Positions 27,511 through 38,763 of a stretch of 64,000 nucleotides of DNA are shown here, piece by piece. The stretch lies in contig CALSRZ010000004.1 of assembly GCA_943788895.1 (NCBI GenBank), positions 148,748 through 212,747 on the forward strand. Reading direction: 5' to 3'. Under the pieces are notes generated by a model. That model was not told where the DNA came from and ran no database searches. It saw nothing but the letters and a program-made list of their open reading frames with translations. The position numbers and the translations under genes are program-made. Origin of the DNA: an uncultured Pseudomonadales bacterium. Its GTDB lineage: Bacteria > Pseudomonadota > Gammaproteobacteria > Pseudomonadales > Porticoccaceae. Positions within the stretch are counted from its first letter, which is position 1, and each line of letters opens with the position of its first letter.

Positions 27511-27670
27511 CAATAGTCCCTGGCTCTTCCTTTGAGATCAGTCAGGGCCCGCTTATGGTTTTTTAATTTCCAGGTTAAGAGAGCACTTGTCTGAGCGCAA
27601 GCGAGTTGTGCGAACGCTGGAAATTAGAAAACTATGGGACCGATCTCAAAGGAAGAGCCTGGGTTTATTG
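27511..27670. repeat. 160-bp long inverted-repeat (hairpin) element
   Basis: Outer 29-bp arms 27511-27539 and 27642-27670 match at 26 positions, with an 18-bp perfect core GGCTCTTCCTTTGAGATC. A second pair, AATTTCCAG (27565-27573) with CTGGAAATT (27617-27625), continues outward through an A/T run with only G-T wobble differences (27563/27627 and 27557/27633), which would still pair in plus-strand RNA or single-stranded DNA. The centre 27574-27616 contains CGCAAGCG and GCAC...GTGC. No reading frame. The whole can fold into one hairpin of some 50 bp. It lies in the 357-bp gap between convergent fadB and pyrDK. It may be a small non-autonomous mobile element, a REP-like unit or a structured RNA; no second copy is seen in this window. 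Confidence 0.65.
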
Positions 27671-27711
27671 CACTCCAATACTCAGAGCGCGAACAAAGAG
27701 TCACTTGAAAG

Positions 27712-27764
27712 AAGCCTTTAGCAAGAAAAGCCTTTAGCAGGAAAAGAAGCCTTTAGCAGGAAAA
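27712..27764. repeat. tandem repeat, 17-19-bp unit, three copies
   Basis: AAGCCTTTAGCARGAAAA occurs three times in a row, ending just before the pyrDK stop codon at 27771. The copies differ by one base and by one or two spacer bases. It resembles in style the tandem repeats at 13932 and 58868. Confidence 0.75.
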
Positions 27765-27770
27765 CGAGTA

Positions 27771-29411
27771 CTAACCAGCGACAGGTCTTTCAGGCGTTCC
27801 CTGCATAAACGGCCCATCGACACAGATACGCTTACCATCTGGCGAAGCACAGGCACCACAGATACCCACACCGCATTTGGTTAGGTAATCAATCGCACTA
27901 AAGATCTGCTCGTCTTTACAGAATTCCCTCTGAACCGCCGCTGCAGCGTGCACCATAGGAGAGGGGCCGCAGTTGTAGAACACCAGGTTATCCAGCTCAG
28001 CCTGCGACATCTCCTCAAGACGACTGCGCAGAAGCTCAGTAACAAAGCCTTTAAAGCCCTCACTGCCATCATCGGTGGCAACATGAACATCAGCAATTTT
28101 TTTGCACTCTTCAAGATAGTAGAGACGCTCAGCAGTACGTGCACCGGTAAAGACTTCCGCATTGCCAAAGTCTCTTGCCAGCTGGTAGACAGCCGCCAAA
28201 CCAGTACCGCCAGCAACAGCCATAATCTTGGCATCTTCCGGTGGTGCTGCGGGAATACCATGGGGACCGCGAACATAGACTTCTGAGCCCACTGGTAGGT
28301 CCATCATTGCATGGGTAAAGGTACCCACATCGATAACCGCCAGTTGGAAAGGATCATCGGAGAGGGCAGAGAAAGGTTTTTCACCCAGCCCTGGCACCCA
28401 AAGGAAGACAAATTCACCGGCCTGAATATTGATCTTGCGATCAAAGGTCAGTACGCAGATATCCTCACATACACGCTTATTTTCAACCAGAATCACTGGC
28501 TCAAAGTCCATATCTATATCGTAGCGAATATGGGCCTCGGCCTTATTGGAATCAAAACAGATATCCGATTCAAGCTGGCTAAAGTAGCTTTCCATATCAT
28601 CGGTCGTCATACCGGTAAGAGCAGAACCTACGCCGACAATGGTTGAGCCTGCGGTCATAAACTCTCGGACATCTGCAGCACTGCTAACACCGCCACAGCC
28701 AATAATAGGCAGATCCGTAGCGGCGGCAATTTCACGCACACATTTAAGGGCAATAGGAAGTACGCCTTTACCGGACATACCACCGGCACCATTACTTAAA
28801 ACCGGGTGGCCGTGAGAAGAGGTATAGCCTGGCCCAACAGTGTTAATCGCGCAGAGTGCATCTGCACCACCAGCGGCGGCGGCCTCGGCAATCTCGGCAA
28901 TATTTGGTGTGTTGGGGGTCAGTTTAGGGATTACAGGAATATCGACAACGGCTTTTACCGCAGCCGTAACTTCCCGAACAAGCTCAGGATCCTGGCCCAT
29001 AGCCATGCCATAACCCTTGGCATGAGGGCAGGAGAGGTTTAACTCGAGGCCATTGGCAACCGGAGCCATAATTTTTGCCACTTCGACAAACTCTTCAACA
29101 CTGCCACCAAAGATCGAAACCAGTAAGAAGCGATCTTCCGGGATGCGCAGCTTTGACATTGCCTCGGCTGCTGCTTGAGCGCCGGGATTGGTCAGGCCTA
29201 CTGCGTTGACAAAAGAACCGGGCGCATATTGGCTGTAGACCGGCTCGCGGTTACCAGCACGCACCTCTGGTCCAACACTCTTGGTGGTCAGTACGCCAAC
29301 CTGAGGCATATGATCAAATACATACTGAATAATCGAGGTGGCAGTAGTGACAATTCCCGAGGGAACTGTAAATGGGCCGGAGAGGGTCTTACCGAGAAAT
29401 TCTGTTTTCAA
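27771..29411 (-). CDS. PyrD-PyrK fusion: dihydroorotate dehydrogenase-type flavoprotein with reductase domain
   Basis: 546 residues. Residues 1 to about 290 form an FMN TIM barrel of the DHOD class 1 family (ELNLSCPHAKGYGMAMGQDP; LSNGAGGMSGKG; IIGCGGVSSAADV phosphate-binding end). From about 305 a ferredoxin-reductase-like PyrK module follows: FAD region EFVFLWVPGLGEKPFS, NAD region MAVAGGTGLAAVY, and a [2Fe-2S] motif C-x4-C-x2-C-x8-C (KCGVGICGACASPDGKRIC). Class 1B enzymes normally have PyrDB and PyrK as two polypeptides that pass electrons to NAD. The single-chain form suggests NAD-linked dihydroorotate oxidation, but a related pyrimidine or ene substrate is possible. AceA lies upstream, with its terminator between. 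Confidence 0.85.
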   Translation of the reverse strand: MKTEFLGKTLSGPFTVPSGIVTTATSIIQYVFDHMPQVGVLTTKSVGPEVRAGNREPVYSQYAPGSFVNAVGLTNPGAQAAAEAMSKLRIPEDRFLLVSIFGGSVEEFVEVAKIMAPVANGLELNLSCPHAKGYGMAMGQDPELVREVTAAVKAVVDIPVIPKLTPNTPNIAEIAEAAAAGGADALCAINTVGPGYTSSHGHPVLSNGAGGMSGKGVLPIALKCVREIAAATDLPIIGCGGVSSAADVREFMTAGSTIVGVGSALTGMTTDDMESYFSQLESDICFDSNKAEAHIRYDIDMDFEPVILVENKRVCEDICVLTFDRKINIQAGEFVFLWVPGLGEKPFSALSDDPFQLAVIDVGTFTHAMMDLPVGSEVYVRGPHGIPAAPPEDAKIMAVAGGTGLAAVYQLARDFGNAEVFTGARTAERLYYLEECKKIADVHVATDDGSEGFKGFVTELLRSRLEEMSQAELDNLVFYNCGPSPMVHAAAAVQREFCKDEQIFSAIDYLTKCGVGICGACASPDGKRICVDGPFMQGTPERPVAG

Positions 29412-29526
29412 GTGAGCTCACTTTTACTGGCTGTATTGAGTGTTTATTTTCTGCCGGCAATTATACCCACTTATGAGAATATTTCTGCTGTGAATTTTAA
29501 CTATTAAAGGTACTAAAATTACAGGC

Positions 29527-29556
29527 AAAAAAAAGGGCAGAGTTGGGAATCTGCCC
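29527..29556 (-). terminator. intrinsic terminator of aceA
   Basis: On the minus strand GGGCAGA (29556-29550) pairs with TCTGCCC (29541-29535) around an 8-nt loop and is followed by eight T residues (29534-29527). It begins 25 bp after the aceA stop. Classical rho-independent terminator. Confidence 0.92.
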
Positions 29557-29580
29557 GAAACAAAAGGAACTGCAAAATGG

Positions 29581-31164
29581 TTAGAACTGGTTCATGGTGT
29601 TGTCTTTGCCCGAGGCTTTAAGCGCAGCTTCACCGGCAAAGTACTCCTTGTGGTCATCACCCATATCTGAGCCGGCCATATTCTGGTGCTTAACACAGGC
29701 AATCCCCTGACGTATTTCCTTGCGCTGGACACCGGCAACATAGCCAAGCATTGCCTGCTCACCAAAGTATTCCTTGGCCAGATTATCGGTAGATAGAGCT
29801 GCGGTATGGTAGGTGGGCAGGGTGATAAGATGGTGGAAGATACCCGCATCTCTGGCTGCGTCAGCTTGGAATGTACGAATCTTATTATCAGCCTCCGTGG
29901 CAAGTTCTGACTGGTCATAGCTGATATTCATCAGATCCGCGCGATCATAGGCGGATAGATCCTTGCCCGCTTCCTGCCATGCGTCAAATATCTGCTGGCG
30001 GAAGTTGAGCGTCCAGTTAAACGACGGTGAATTGTTGTAGACCAGCTTGGCATTGGGGACCGCCTTGCGAATCGTATCAACCATTGCGCCGATCTGGCCG
30101 ATATGGGGCTTTTCGGTTTCGATCCAGATCATATCTGCACCATTTTGCAGGCTGGTAATACAGTCGAGTACGCAGCGTGCTTCACCGGTTCCCTTTTTAA
30201 ATTGATAGAGATTACTCGGCAGGCGCTTGGGTCTTACCAGCTTACCATTCTGCTTAATCACCACATCGCCACTCTTAAGGTCATCGATAGAGACTTCTTC
30301 GGCATCGAGGAAGGCATTGTATTGATCTCCAAGATCACCGGGCTCACGAGTGACGGCGATCTGCTTGGTCAGGCCTGCACCCAAGGAGTCTGTCCGCGCA
30401 ACGATAACGCCATTATCAATACCCAGCTCAAGGAATGCGTAGCGAACCGCATTTATCTTGGCCAAAAAGTCTTCGTGAGGAACAGTGACCTTGCCATCCT
30501 GATGGCCGCACTGTTTTTCATCGGAGACCTGATTTTCGATCTGGATACAGCAGGCACCAGCTTCAATCATCTGCTTGGCCATAAGGTAGGTCGCTTCTGC
30601 ATTGCCAAAGCCGGCATCAATATCAGCAATAATCGGTACTACATGAGTACCAACATTATCGATCTGCGTTTGAATAGAAGCTTTACTCTCACCTTCAGCC
30701 GCATCCAGCTGGCGGAACAGATCACCCAATTCACGTGCATCTGCCTGTCGTAGGAAGGTATAGAGCTCGGCTATCAATGAAGCAACGGCGGTCTTCTCAT
30801 GCATTGACTGATCCGGTAGGGGGCCAAACTCTGAGCGCAGGGCAGCAATCATCCAGCCAGACAGATAGAGATATTTTTTCTTGGTAGTGCCGAAATGCTT
30901 TTTAATGGAAATCAGCTTCTGCTGGCCGATAAAACCGTGCCAGCAACCCAGTGACTGAGTGTATGCAGCGGGATCGGCATCGTACTCTTGCATATCCGCA
31001 CGCATAATATTGGCAGTGTATTTGGCTATATCGAGACCGGTTTTAAATCTGTTCTGAAGTCGCATACGTGCGACAGATTCCGGGTTAATAGCGCTCCAGG
31101 CACCAGACTGCTGATCCTGCAATGCAGCTACTGCTGCAATATCATTTGAAAAACTAGACATCAA
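29581..31164 (-). CDS. aceA: isocitrate lyase, large Pseudomonas-type
   Basis: 527 residues, the 530-residue class found in Pseudomonas rather than the E. coli 434-residue type. The active-site segment around the catalytic cysteine reads SDEKQCGHQDGKVTVP; metal and substrate residues IADIDAGFGNAEATY and NCSPSFNW-like NNSPSFNW are present, and the C-terminal lid ends KDNTMNQF. It splits isocitrate to glyoxylate and succinate, the first step of the glyoxylate shunt. Divergent from a LysR gene, with glcB beyond: a compact shunt locus. Single gene transcript closed by the terminator at 29527-29556. Confidence 0.97.
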   Translation of the reverse strand: MMSSFSNDIAAVAALQDQQSGAWSAINPESVARMRLQNRFKTGLDIAKYTANIMRADMQEYDADPAAYTQSLGCWHGFIGQQKLISIKKHFGTTKKKYLYLSGWMIAALRSEFGPLPDQSMHEKTAVASLIAELYTFLRQADARELGDLFRQLDAAEGESKASIQTQIDNVGTHVVPIIADIDAGFGNAEATYLMAKQMIEAGACCIQIENQVSDEKQCGHQDGKVTVPHEDFLAKINAVRYAFLELGIDNGVIVARTDSLGAGLTKQIAVTREPGDLGDQYNAFLDAEEVSIDDLKSGDVVIKQNGKLVRPKRLPSNLYQFKKGTGEARCVLDCITSLQNGADMIWIETEKPHIGQIGAMVDTIRKAVPNAKLVYNNSPSFNWTLNFRQQIFDAWQEAGKDLSAYDRADLMNISYDQSELATEADNKIRTFQADAARDAGIFHHLITLPTYHTAALSTDNLAKEYFGEQAMLGYVAGVQRKEIRQGIACVKHQNMAGSDMGDDHKEYFAGEAALKASGKDNTMNQF

Positions 31165-31265
31165 AACTCCCTGTGTTGATTGATTAATTTCCTATTGGTG
31201 GCCTAAGTCTAGTAACCGTGCCATAATTTATCTAGTTGATGGTTTTTATCTCGAGTATTTTTTAT

Positions 31266-32207
31266 ATGAATATATCAAAGATTGATTTAAATCTTCTGGT
31301 CTATCTGGATGTGCTGTTGCGTGAGCGCAATGTTACCCGCGCTGCAGAAGAGCTGGGTATAAGCCAGCCGGCAATGTCGAACAGCTTAAGGCGCTTGCGG
31401 ATTCTTTTCGATGATCCGGTACTGGTACGTACCAGTGATGGTATGACCCCCACAGATAGAGCCCTTGAGTTACAGCCACTGGTACGCGATGTACTGGCTG
31501 CAGCAGAATTAGCCGTGCTGCCTAAAACAGTCTTTGACCCAACAGAGTCTGAGCGTATCTTCCGTATTATGGCCAGTGACTATACCGAGGCGACTCTGTT
31601 ACCGAAACTGTTGCAGCGCCTAAGCGTCGAGGCTCCAACGGTTCGTCTGGATATTATGACCCCCAGTGATGTTAGCTTTCACGATGTTGAGCGCGGCAAA
31701 GTGGATCTGGTAATCAATCGCTTTGACTCTCTACCGCAATCTTTTCATCAGGTTCATCTCTGGGACGATAGTTTTTCCTGTGTGCTGAGAGCGGATAATC
31801 CAGTGATCAGTAACTGGAACCTTGAATCCTATCTGGCCGCAAAACATGTCTGGGTTAGCAAGACCGGTATGGGTGTCGGGGTTGGTATGTCCACGGATGA
31901 TGTACAGCGTCTTGGCTGGGTCGATGAGGCGCTGGCCAAGATGGGCGCACAGCGGGTTATTACCTTGTTTACCCGACATTACCAGGCCGCGCTGCTATTG
32001 GCCGAGCACAATGATCTGGTGGTGACCATTCCTACTCTGGCTGCCAATTCCATGCTGGAAAATCCCCATGTGGCGATTCTTGAGCCGCCATTTGAGATAC
32101 CCCGTATGCGCTTGAAGATGGTTTGGAGTCCGCTGTTACAGCATGATCCTGGCCATAGCTGGATGCGCAAACTGATTAAGTCAGTTTCCGAGGAGATAGC
32201 GGCTTAG
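31266..32207 (+). CDS. LysR-family regulator between aceA and glcB
   Basis: 313 residues from the ATG at 31266 (MNISKIDLNLL); an upstream in-frame ATG at 31236 would add ten non-typical residues. N-terminal winged HTH RNVTRAAEELGISQPAMSNS (about 23-42) and a C-terminal periplasmic-binding-like effector domain. It resembles the NodD/NahR-like group that starts MxxxxxDLNLL. Transcribed away from aceA across a 101-bp intergenic space and 134 bp ahead of glcB, it is a good candidate activator or repressor of the glyoxylate shunt, although a clear T-N11-A box is not evident to me. Effector unknown. Confidence 0.85.
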   Translation: MNISKIDLNLLVYLDVLLRERNVTRAAEELGISQPAMSNSLRRLRILFDDPVLVRTSDGMTPTDRALELQPLVRDVLAAAELAVLPKTVFDPTESERIFRIMASDYTEATLLPKLLQRLSVEAPTVRLDIMTPSDVSFHDVERGKVDLVINRFDSLPQSFHQVHLWDDSFSCVLRADNPVISNWNLESYLAAKHVWVSKTGMGVGVGMSTDDVQRLGWVDEALAKMGAQRVITLFTRHYQAALLLAEHNDLVVTIPTLAANSMLENPHVAILEPPFEIPRMRLKMVWSPLLQHDPGHSWMRKLIKSVSEEIAA

Positions 32208-32341
32208 GGTAGCCGTTGTAAAAGCATCATTCGATCGCTGAATAACAAAGATCAAACCCATAGATTGGGAAAATTATACTGAGCCATCTAAGCTACTGAT
32301 TAATTCTAATCGATTAGACCTTTTTTCATGGAGAACATGTA

Positions 32342-34510
32342 GTGAGCGAGCGCGTAGAGCAGTCTAACCTTCGGGTTGCCAAACCAATTTATAATCTGGT
32401 CACAGAGCAAATAATTCCCGGGACTAATATAGATCCACAGCAGTTCTGGGAGGGTTTTGCTGCGATTATCCAAGACCTAGCGCCGGTCAATCGCCAGCTG
32501 CTTGTGATACGCGAAGACTTACAGGCCAAGATCGACGCCTGGCACCGCGAAAACCCCGCACCTTTTGACTTCTCCAGTTATAAGAGCTTTCTTAAAGATA
32601 TCGACTATCTGGTACCAGAGGTCGATGATTTCAGCATAACATCTGAGAATGTAGACCCTGAGGTCGCCCTGCAGGCCGGGCCGCAGTTAGTGGTGCCGAT
32701 TATGAATGCCAGGTTTGCCCTCAATGCGGTAAATGCTCGCTGGGGCAGTCTCTACGATGCGCTGTATGGCAATGATGTAATTCCGGAGGCTGATGGCGCC
32801 AATAAAACTGCTGGTTACAATCCAGTGCGCGGGCAAAAGGTGATTGATTATGGCCGTGCCTTCCTCGATCAAGCGGTTCCACTAAATGGCGCCTCCCACA
32901 GTTATGCCAGCGCCTATAAGGTGGTGGATGATCAATTAGAGATTACTGATACGAATGGTGGTCAGCTACAGCTGGTAATGCCAGAGCAGTTTATCGGTTA
33001 TATTGGAAACCCAGACTTCCCAAGGTCTATCCTATTGCAAAACAATAGGTTACATATAGAAATTCAAGTAGATTCTAGTAGTGCCATCGGTGCAACTGAC
33101 AGTGCTGGTATCAAGGATATAGTGCTTGAATCGGCGCTGACTACGATTATGGATTGCGAGGACTCGGTTGCCGCCGTGGATGCTGAGGATAAAGCACTGG
33201 CCTATAGCAACTGGTTGGGCCTCAATAAGGGCACATTAGAAGAGACCGTAGTACGCGGTGATAACAGCTTTGTGCGGCGTATGAATCCCGACCGCCAATA
33301 CACTGCAGCCAGTGGTGGTCAGCTGTCCCTGAAGGGTCGCAGCCTGATGTTTATTCGCAATGTAGGCCATTTGATGACCAACCCGGCGATTCTCGACGCT
33401 CAGGGCAATGAGATTCCTGAGGGCATTATGGACGGGGTTATTACCAGCCTAATTGCGCTCCACGACCTTAACGGGAAACAGGCCCTTAGCAATTCCGAGG
33501 CTGGCAGTATTTATATTGTGAAGCCAAAGATGCATGGCCCGGATGAAGTGGCCTTTACCAATACGCTGTTCGGCCGTATTGAAGACCTGCTCAAGCTGCG
33601 ACGCCATACTATTAAAGTCGGCATTATGGATGAAGAGCGCCGCACCTCGGTTAACTTAAAAGCTTGCATACAGGCAGCAAAAGGCCGTGTGGTGTTTATC
33701 AATACTGGATTTCTCGATCGCACTGGTGATGAAATTCATACCAGTATGCTGGCCGGGCCATTTGCCCTTAAAGGGGATTTGAAAACCATGGCCTGGATTG
33801 CTGCCTACGAAGATCAAAATGTCGATATTGGTCTTGCCTGTGGCCTTAAAGGCAGGGCGCAAATCGGCAAGGGCATGTGGCCTGTACCCGATAATATGGC
33901 GGATATGATGGCGACTAAAATTGCCCACCCAAAAGCCGGTGCCAATACCGCTTGGGTACCTTCGCCAACAGCTGCCACCCTGCATGCTATTCATTACCAT
34001 CAGGTTGATGTGGCGGCAATGCAGAGCCAGATAGCCCAGCGCAGCCCAGCGAATCTCGACGATATTCTGACTATTCCATTATTGGGCGACAACCAACTTA
34101 GCGCAGAACAGATTCAGCTGGAGCTGGACAATAATACCCAGGGGCTACTGGGTTATGTGGTGCGCTGGGTAGAGCAGGGGATTGGTTGCTCTAAGGTCCC
34201 GGATATTAATAATGTCGGCTTGATGGAGGATCGTGCGACTCTGCGCATTTCCAGTCAGCATATAGCCAATTGGTTGCAGCATGGGATCACAGACAGGGCG
34301 CAGGTTATGCAGACCCTTAAGCGTATGGCAGCTGTAGTTGATGGGCAAAATGCCGCTGATCCGAATTACTCGGCAATGAGCCCCGACTTCGATAACAGTA
34401 TTGCGTTCAGCGCTGCTTGCGGTCTTATCTTTAAGGGCACAGCCCAACCCAGCGGCTATACCGAACCTCTACTTCATCAGTATCGACAGCTGGTTAAAGC
34501 GCGCCACTAA
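32342..34510 (+). CDS. glcB: malate synthase G
   Basis: 722 residues, full length for isoform G. The GTG start at 32342 is supported by GGAGA 8-12 nt upstream. Conserved features: [37 protein letters not shown] (catalytic region with the metal-binding acidic residues), and [21 protein letters not shown]. Condenses glyoxylate with acetyl-CoA to malate, completing the shunt begun by AceA. Isoform G as shunt enzyme paired with the large isocitrate lyase is the arrangement I know from Pseudomonas. Confidence 0.96.
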   Translation: MSERVEQSNLRVAKPIYNLVTEQIIPGTNIDPQQFWEGFAAIIQDLAPVNRQLLVIREDLQAKIDAWHRENPAPFDFSSYKSFLKDIDYLVPEVDDFSITSENVDPEVALQAGPQLVVPIMNARFALNAVNARWGSLYDALYGNDVIPEADGANKTAGYNPVRGQKVIDYGRAFLDQAVPLNGASHSYASAYKVVDDQLEITDTNGGQLQLVMPEQFIGYIGNPDFPRSILLQNNRLHIEIQVDSSSAIGATDSAGIKDIVLESALTTIMDCEDSVAAVDAEDKALAYSNWLGLNKGTLEETVVRGDNSFVRRMNPDRQYTAASGGQLSLKGRSLMFIRNVGHLMTNPAILDAQGNEIPEGIMDGVITSLIALHDLNGKQALSNSEAGSIYIVKPKMHGPDEVAFTNTLFGRIEDLLKLRRHTIKVGIMDEERRTSVNLKACIQAAKGRVVFINTGFLDRTGDEIHTSMLAGPFALKGDLKTMAWIAAYEDQNVDIGLACGLKGRAQIGKGMWPVPDNMADMMATKIAHPKAGANTAWVPSPTAATLHAIHYHQVDVAAMQSQIAQRSPANLDDILTIPLLGDNQLSAEQIQLELDNNTQGLLGYVVRWVEQGIGCSKVPDINNVGLMEDRATLRISSQHIANWLQHGITDRAQVMQTLKRMAAVVDGQNAADPNYSAMSPDFDNSIAFSAACGLIFKGTAQPSGYTEPLLHQYRQLVKARH

Positions 34511-34589
34511 AAACAGCTGATATTTTGCCTTGCCAGATTCATATAGATGGTCAAGAATAACTATTAATCGACTTGATAGTAGCCCTTGT

Positions 34590-36326
34590 ATGAAACAGTT
34601 ATTGGTTATCAGTATTCTTTTCTCTTTCAGCATTCAGAGTCTCTGTTTCGCTGAACCCGCTCAGGTGGTTAAGTTAGATCCGCTCGCGCGATTTCATCCC
34701 GTTATTGCAGAAAAAGGCGTAACCGTCTCTCAGGAAGCGATTGCCAGTCAGGTTGGCACGGATATTCTTGCTGCTGGCGGCAATGCGGTTGATGCTGCAG
34801 TGGCAACCGGTTTTGCGCTGGCAGTTACCCTACCCAGAGCCGGCAATATCGGCGGCGGAGGCTTTATGCTGGTGCATCTGGCTGCAGAGAATAAAACCAT
34901 TGCTATCGACTACCGTGAAATGGCACCTGCGGCAGCTTCACGGAATATGTTTCTCGATGCTGAGGGCGATGTTGATCGCGTTAAAGCCCGTCATTCTGTG
35001 CACTCTTCAGGCGTACCGGGAACTGTTGCCGGCATGATCTACGCCCTTGAAAACTACGGCACTATGAGCCTTAAGCAGGTAATCAAACCGGCAATTGAAC
35101 TGGCTCGTAAAGGGTTTCCCGTCAGCCGTAGTCTGGCCAGCTCACTGGTGCGCTACAGTGATTATCTTGGCAGTGATCCAGCATCGAGTAATTATTTTTA
35201 CAGAGCTGACGGCGAGTTTTATCAGGCTGGTGAGATGCTTGTGCAAAAGGATCTGGCAGCCACCTTAAAGCGTATTTCGAAAAACGGCAGGGATGGTTTT
35301 TACACCGGTAAAACCGCCGACCTATTGATCGCACAGATGCGTCGCAATGCGGGAATTATCAGCTACGAGGATCTGCTCAACTATCGGGTTGTCGAGCGCC
35401 AGCCGGTCTGTGGCGACTACCGTAGCAACCGAGTCTGCGCTATGCCGCCGCCATCTTCTGGCGGTGTTCATTTAATTCAGATGTTAAATATTCTCGAGGG
35501 CTGGGATTTATATGCACTGGGGCATAACAGTGCCGCCTACCTGCACCGTCTGGTTGAATCCATGCGCCGTGCCTATGCGGATCGCAGTCTGCATCTGGGT
35601 GATCCGGATTTCTATGCAGTTCCCGCCAAGCAGTTAATGGATAAGCGCTATGCGGCTGAGTTGCGTGAACAGATTGATCTGGCTGAAGCCAGTCGCTCTA
35701 AAGATATCAAGCCAATGCCAGCCAGGCTTATTACAGAAAGCCCAGAGACAACCCATTATGCAACCTGGGATCGCTGGGGCAATGTGGTCAGCAATACCTA
35801 CACCATTAACTTTTCCTATGGCAGTGGTATCTCGGTCGCCGGCGCTGGATTCCTGCTTAACAATGAGATGGATGACTTTTCTTCCAAGCCAGGTTCAGCC
35901 AATGGCTATGGGCTGATCGGTGGCGAAGCCAATTCGATTGAGCCGGGCAAACGGCCGCTGTCATCTATGACCCCAACCATTGTCTTTGACCAGCAGGGCG
36001 AGCCAATGATAGCTACTGGCAGTCCCGGCGGCAGCACGATTATTACCGTGGTTTTGCAGATGCTGTTAAATGTGGTTGATTTTGATATGGGCATAGCTGA
36101 GGCCACTGCTGCACCGCGAATTCATCATCAGTGGCTGCCGGATACACTTAGATATGAACGTGGTATCTCTGCTGATACGCTAAATATACTCACCGAAATG
36201 GGCCATATTCTTGGCGACAAACCGGTGCGTCTGGGCGTTAGCCAAAGTATCAGTAGTGATCAGAATAAAATTAAATATGCGGCATCAGATCCGCGCAGGG
36301 AAGGGGCGGCAGCTATTCCGGAATAG
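34590..36326 (+). CDS. ggt: gamma-glutamyltransferase, secreted
   Basis: 578 residues from the ATG at 34590; residues 1-21 (MKQLLVISILFSFSIQSLCFA) form a signal peptide, whereas an upstream in-frame TTG at 34530 would bury it. Ntn-hydrolase precursor: autocleavage exposes the Thr nucleophile at the start of TTHYATWDRWGNVVSNTYT. Other family marks: AVDAAVATGFALAVT, GNIGGGGFMLVHL, PPPSSGGVHLIQML and ATGSPGGSTIITVVLQ. It cleaves gamma-glutamyl bonds of glutathione in the periplasm. Only 79 bp after glcB, same strand, but functionally unrelated. Confidence 0.94.
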   Translation: MKQLLVISILFSFSIQSLCFAEPAQVVKLDPLARFHPVIAEKGVTVSQEAIASQVGTDILAAGGNAVDAAVATGFALAVTLPRAGNIGGGGFMLVHLAAENKTIAIDYREMAPAAASRNMFLDAEGDVDRVKARHSVHSSGVPGTVAGMIYALENYGTMSLKQVIKPAIELARKGFPVSRSLASSLVRYSDYLGSDPASSNYFYRADGEFYQAGEMLVQKDLAATLKRISKNGRDGFYTGKTADLLIAQMRRNAGIISYEDLLNYRVVERQPVCGDYRSNRVCAMPPPSSGGVHLIQMLNILEGWDLYALGHNSAAYLHRLVESMRRAYADRSLHLGDPDFYAVPAKQLMDKRYAAELREQIDLAEASRSKDIKPMPARLITESPETTHYATWDRWGNVVSNTYTINFSYGSGISVAGAGFLLNNEMDDFSSKPGSANGYGLIGGEANSIEPGKRPLSSMTPTIVFDQQGEPMIATGSPGGSTIITVVLQMLLNVVDFDMGIAEATAAPRIHHQWLPDTLRYERGISADTLNILTEMGHILGDKPVRLGVSQSISSDQNKIKYAASDPRREGAAAIPE

Positions 36327-36333
36327 CTTGCCG

Positions 36334-37267
36334 CTAGTCTTTTTCGCCGTTGGTAAACGAGGTGCCATCCTCTAAAACCGCTTTTCGCGTTTCCTCAGTC
36401 ATACCGACTAAATCTGGATATTTTGGCATCGTCATATACTGAGCAAACCATTCGCCAAGGATCTTTTCGTTATCCAGAGTGTCTTTTAACAGTTTTCGAA
36501 CACTGGCAAGATGAGCCGCAGATATATTCTGGTTGGCCATCGACGGTGTTAATGGCGGATCTGTAAGATGGTTGGGCAGGGCAATGCCGCTTAAAAGTTC
36601 GGTAGCCAAATCATCAAGCATTTCACTAACAGCCGGTGCCCGGAAACCCACAGAAAAAGTCGTGCACTCGCCAATTGCCACACCGTGATGGGCAACTTTT
36701 GGTGGCAGGTAGAGCATATCGCCTGGTTCAAGCACCCATTCATCGACAGGGTCGAAGTTCTGGAGAATCTTTAGCTCTGTATTAGGTACGAACGGGCAAT
36801 CGGCATCACTCTCTGCACCAATCTGCCAGCGGCGTTTGCCAGCACCCTGCAGTAAAAATACATCGTAATAATCGAAGTGTGGGCCGACACTGCCACCATC
36901 AGCGGCATAGCTGACCATAATGTCATCCATGCGCCACTTCGGCAGGAAATCAAATTTGCTGAGTATTTCAGCGACTTCCGGAACCCATAGATCAACGGCC
37001 TGAACTAACAGCGTCCACTTGTCGGCGGGAAGTTTGGCAAAGGTTTCCTCGGTGAAAGGGCCGCACTGCAGCTGCCAGTCGCGCTCGATAACAATCCGCG
37101 ATTCGACCTCTTCTTCAAGCGCCATACCGGCAAGTTCATCGGCATCAATTGGCGGCTCAAAGTCAGCGATAGCATTGCGCACCAGCAGCGGTTTCTTCTG
37201 CCAGTATTCGGCGAGAAACTGCTCTCTGGAGATATCGCCTAAGATGGAGGGGACAACAGTCGCTCAT
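36334..37267 (-). pseudogene. roxA: roxA, 50S ribosomal protein L16 arginine hydroxylase; start disrupted
   Basis: Cupin JmjC-type 2-oxoglutarate oxygenase. The largest open frame begins only at GTG 37182, but homology to E. coli RoxA (YcfD) continues upstream (SILGDISREQF, AEYWQKKPLLVRNAI). An ATG at 37267, one base after the purB stop, fits as start if one C is removed from the CCCC near 37255, so I read this as a one-base error. Fe-binding residues: H and D in SVGPHFDYYDVFL and distal H in LPPKVAHHGVAIG. Joined length is about 310 residues, shorter than E. coli (373). RoxA hydroxylates an arginine of ribosomal protein L16. Confidence 0.85.
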
Positions 37268-37268
37268 C

Positions 37269-38669
<1,401 letters not shown>

Positions 38670-38763
38670 TTAAGCCGCACATGATAACGGAAAGCGTTGC
38701 AGGTTTCAGCCGCTTTAGCTTTTTATATAAGACGTTAAATAAGCTTGGAAATAAGTATTTGTC

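Noticed and set aside
27511..27670. Integron attC site
   Set aside because: The element is long and hairpin-like, but lacks the GTTRRRY/RYYYAAC simple-site ends, and no integron integrase or cassette array is near.
29412..29526. Small gene between pyrDK and the aceA terminator
   Set aside because: No frame with a ribosome-binding site or family resemblance; most likely the promoter and leader of pyrDK.
30103..30753. 216-codon open frame opposite aceA
   Set aside because: Antisense to a strongly conserved gene, with no recognisable family; long antisense frames are common in such genes.
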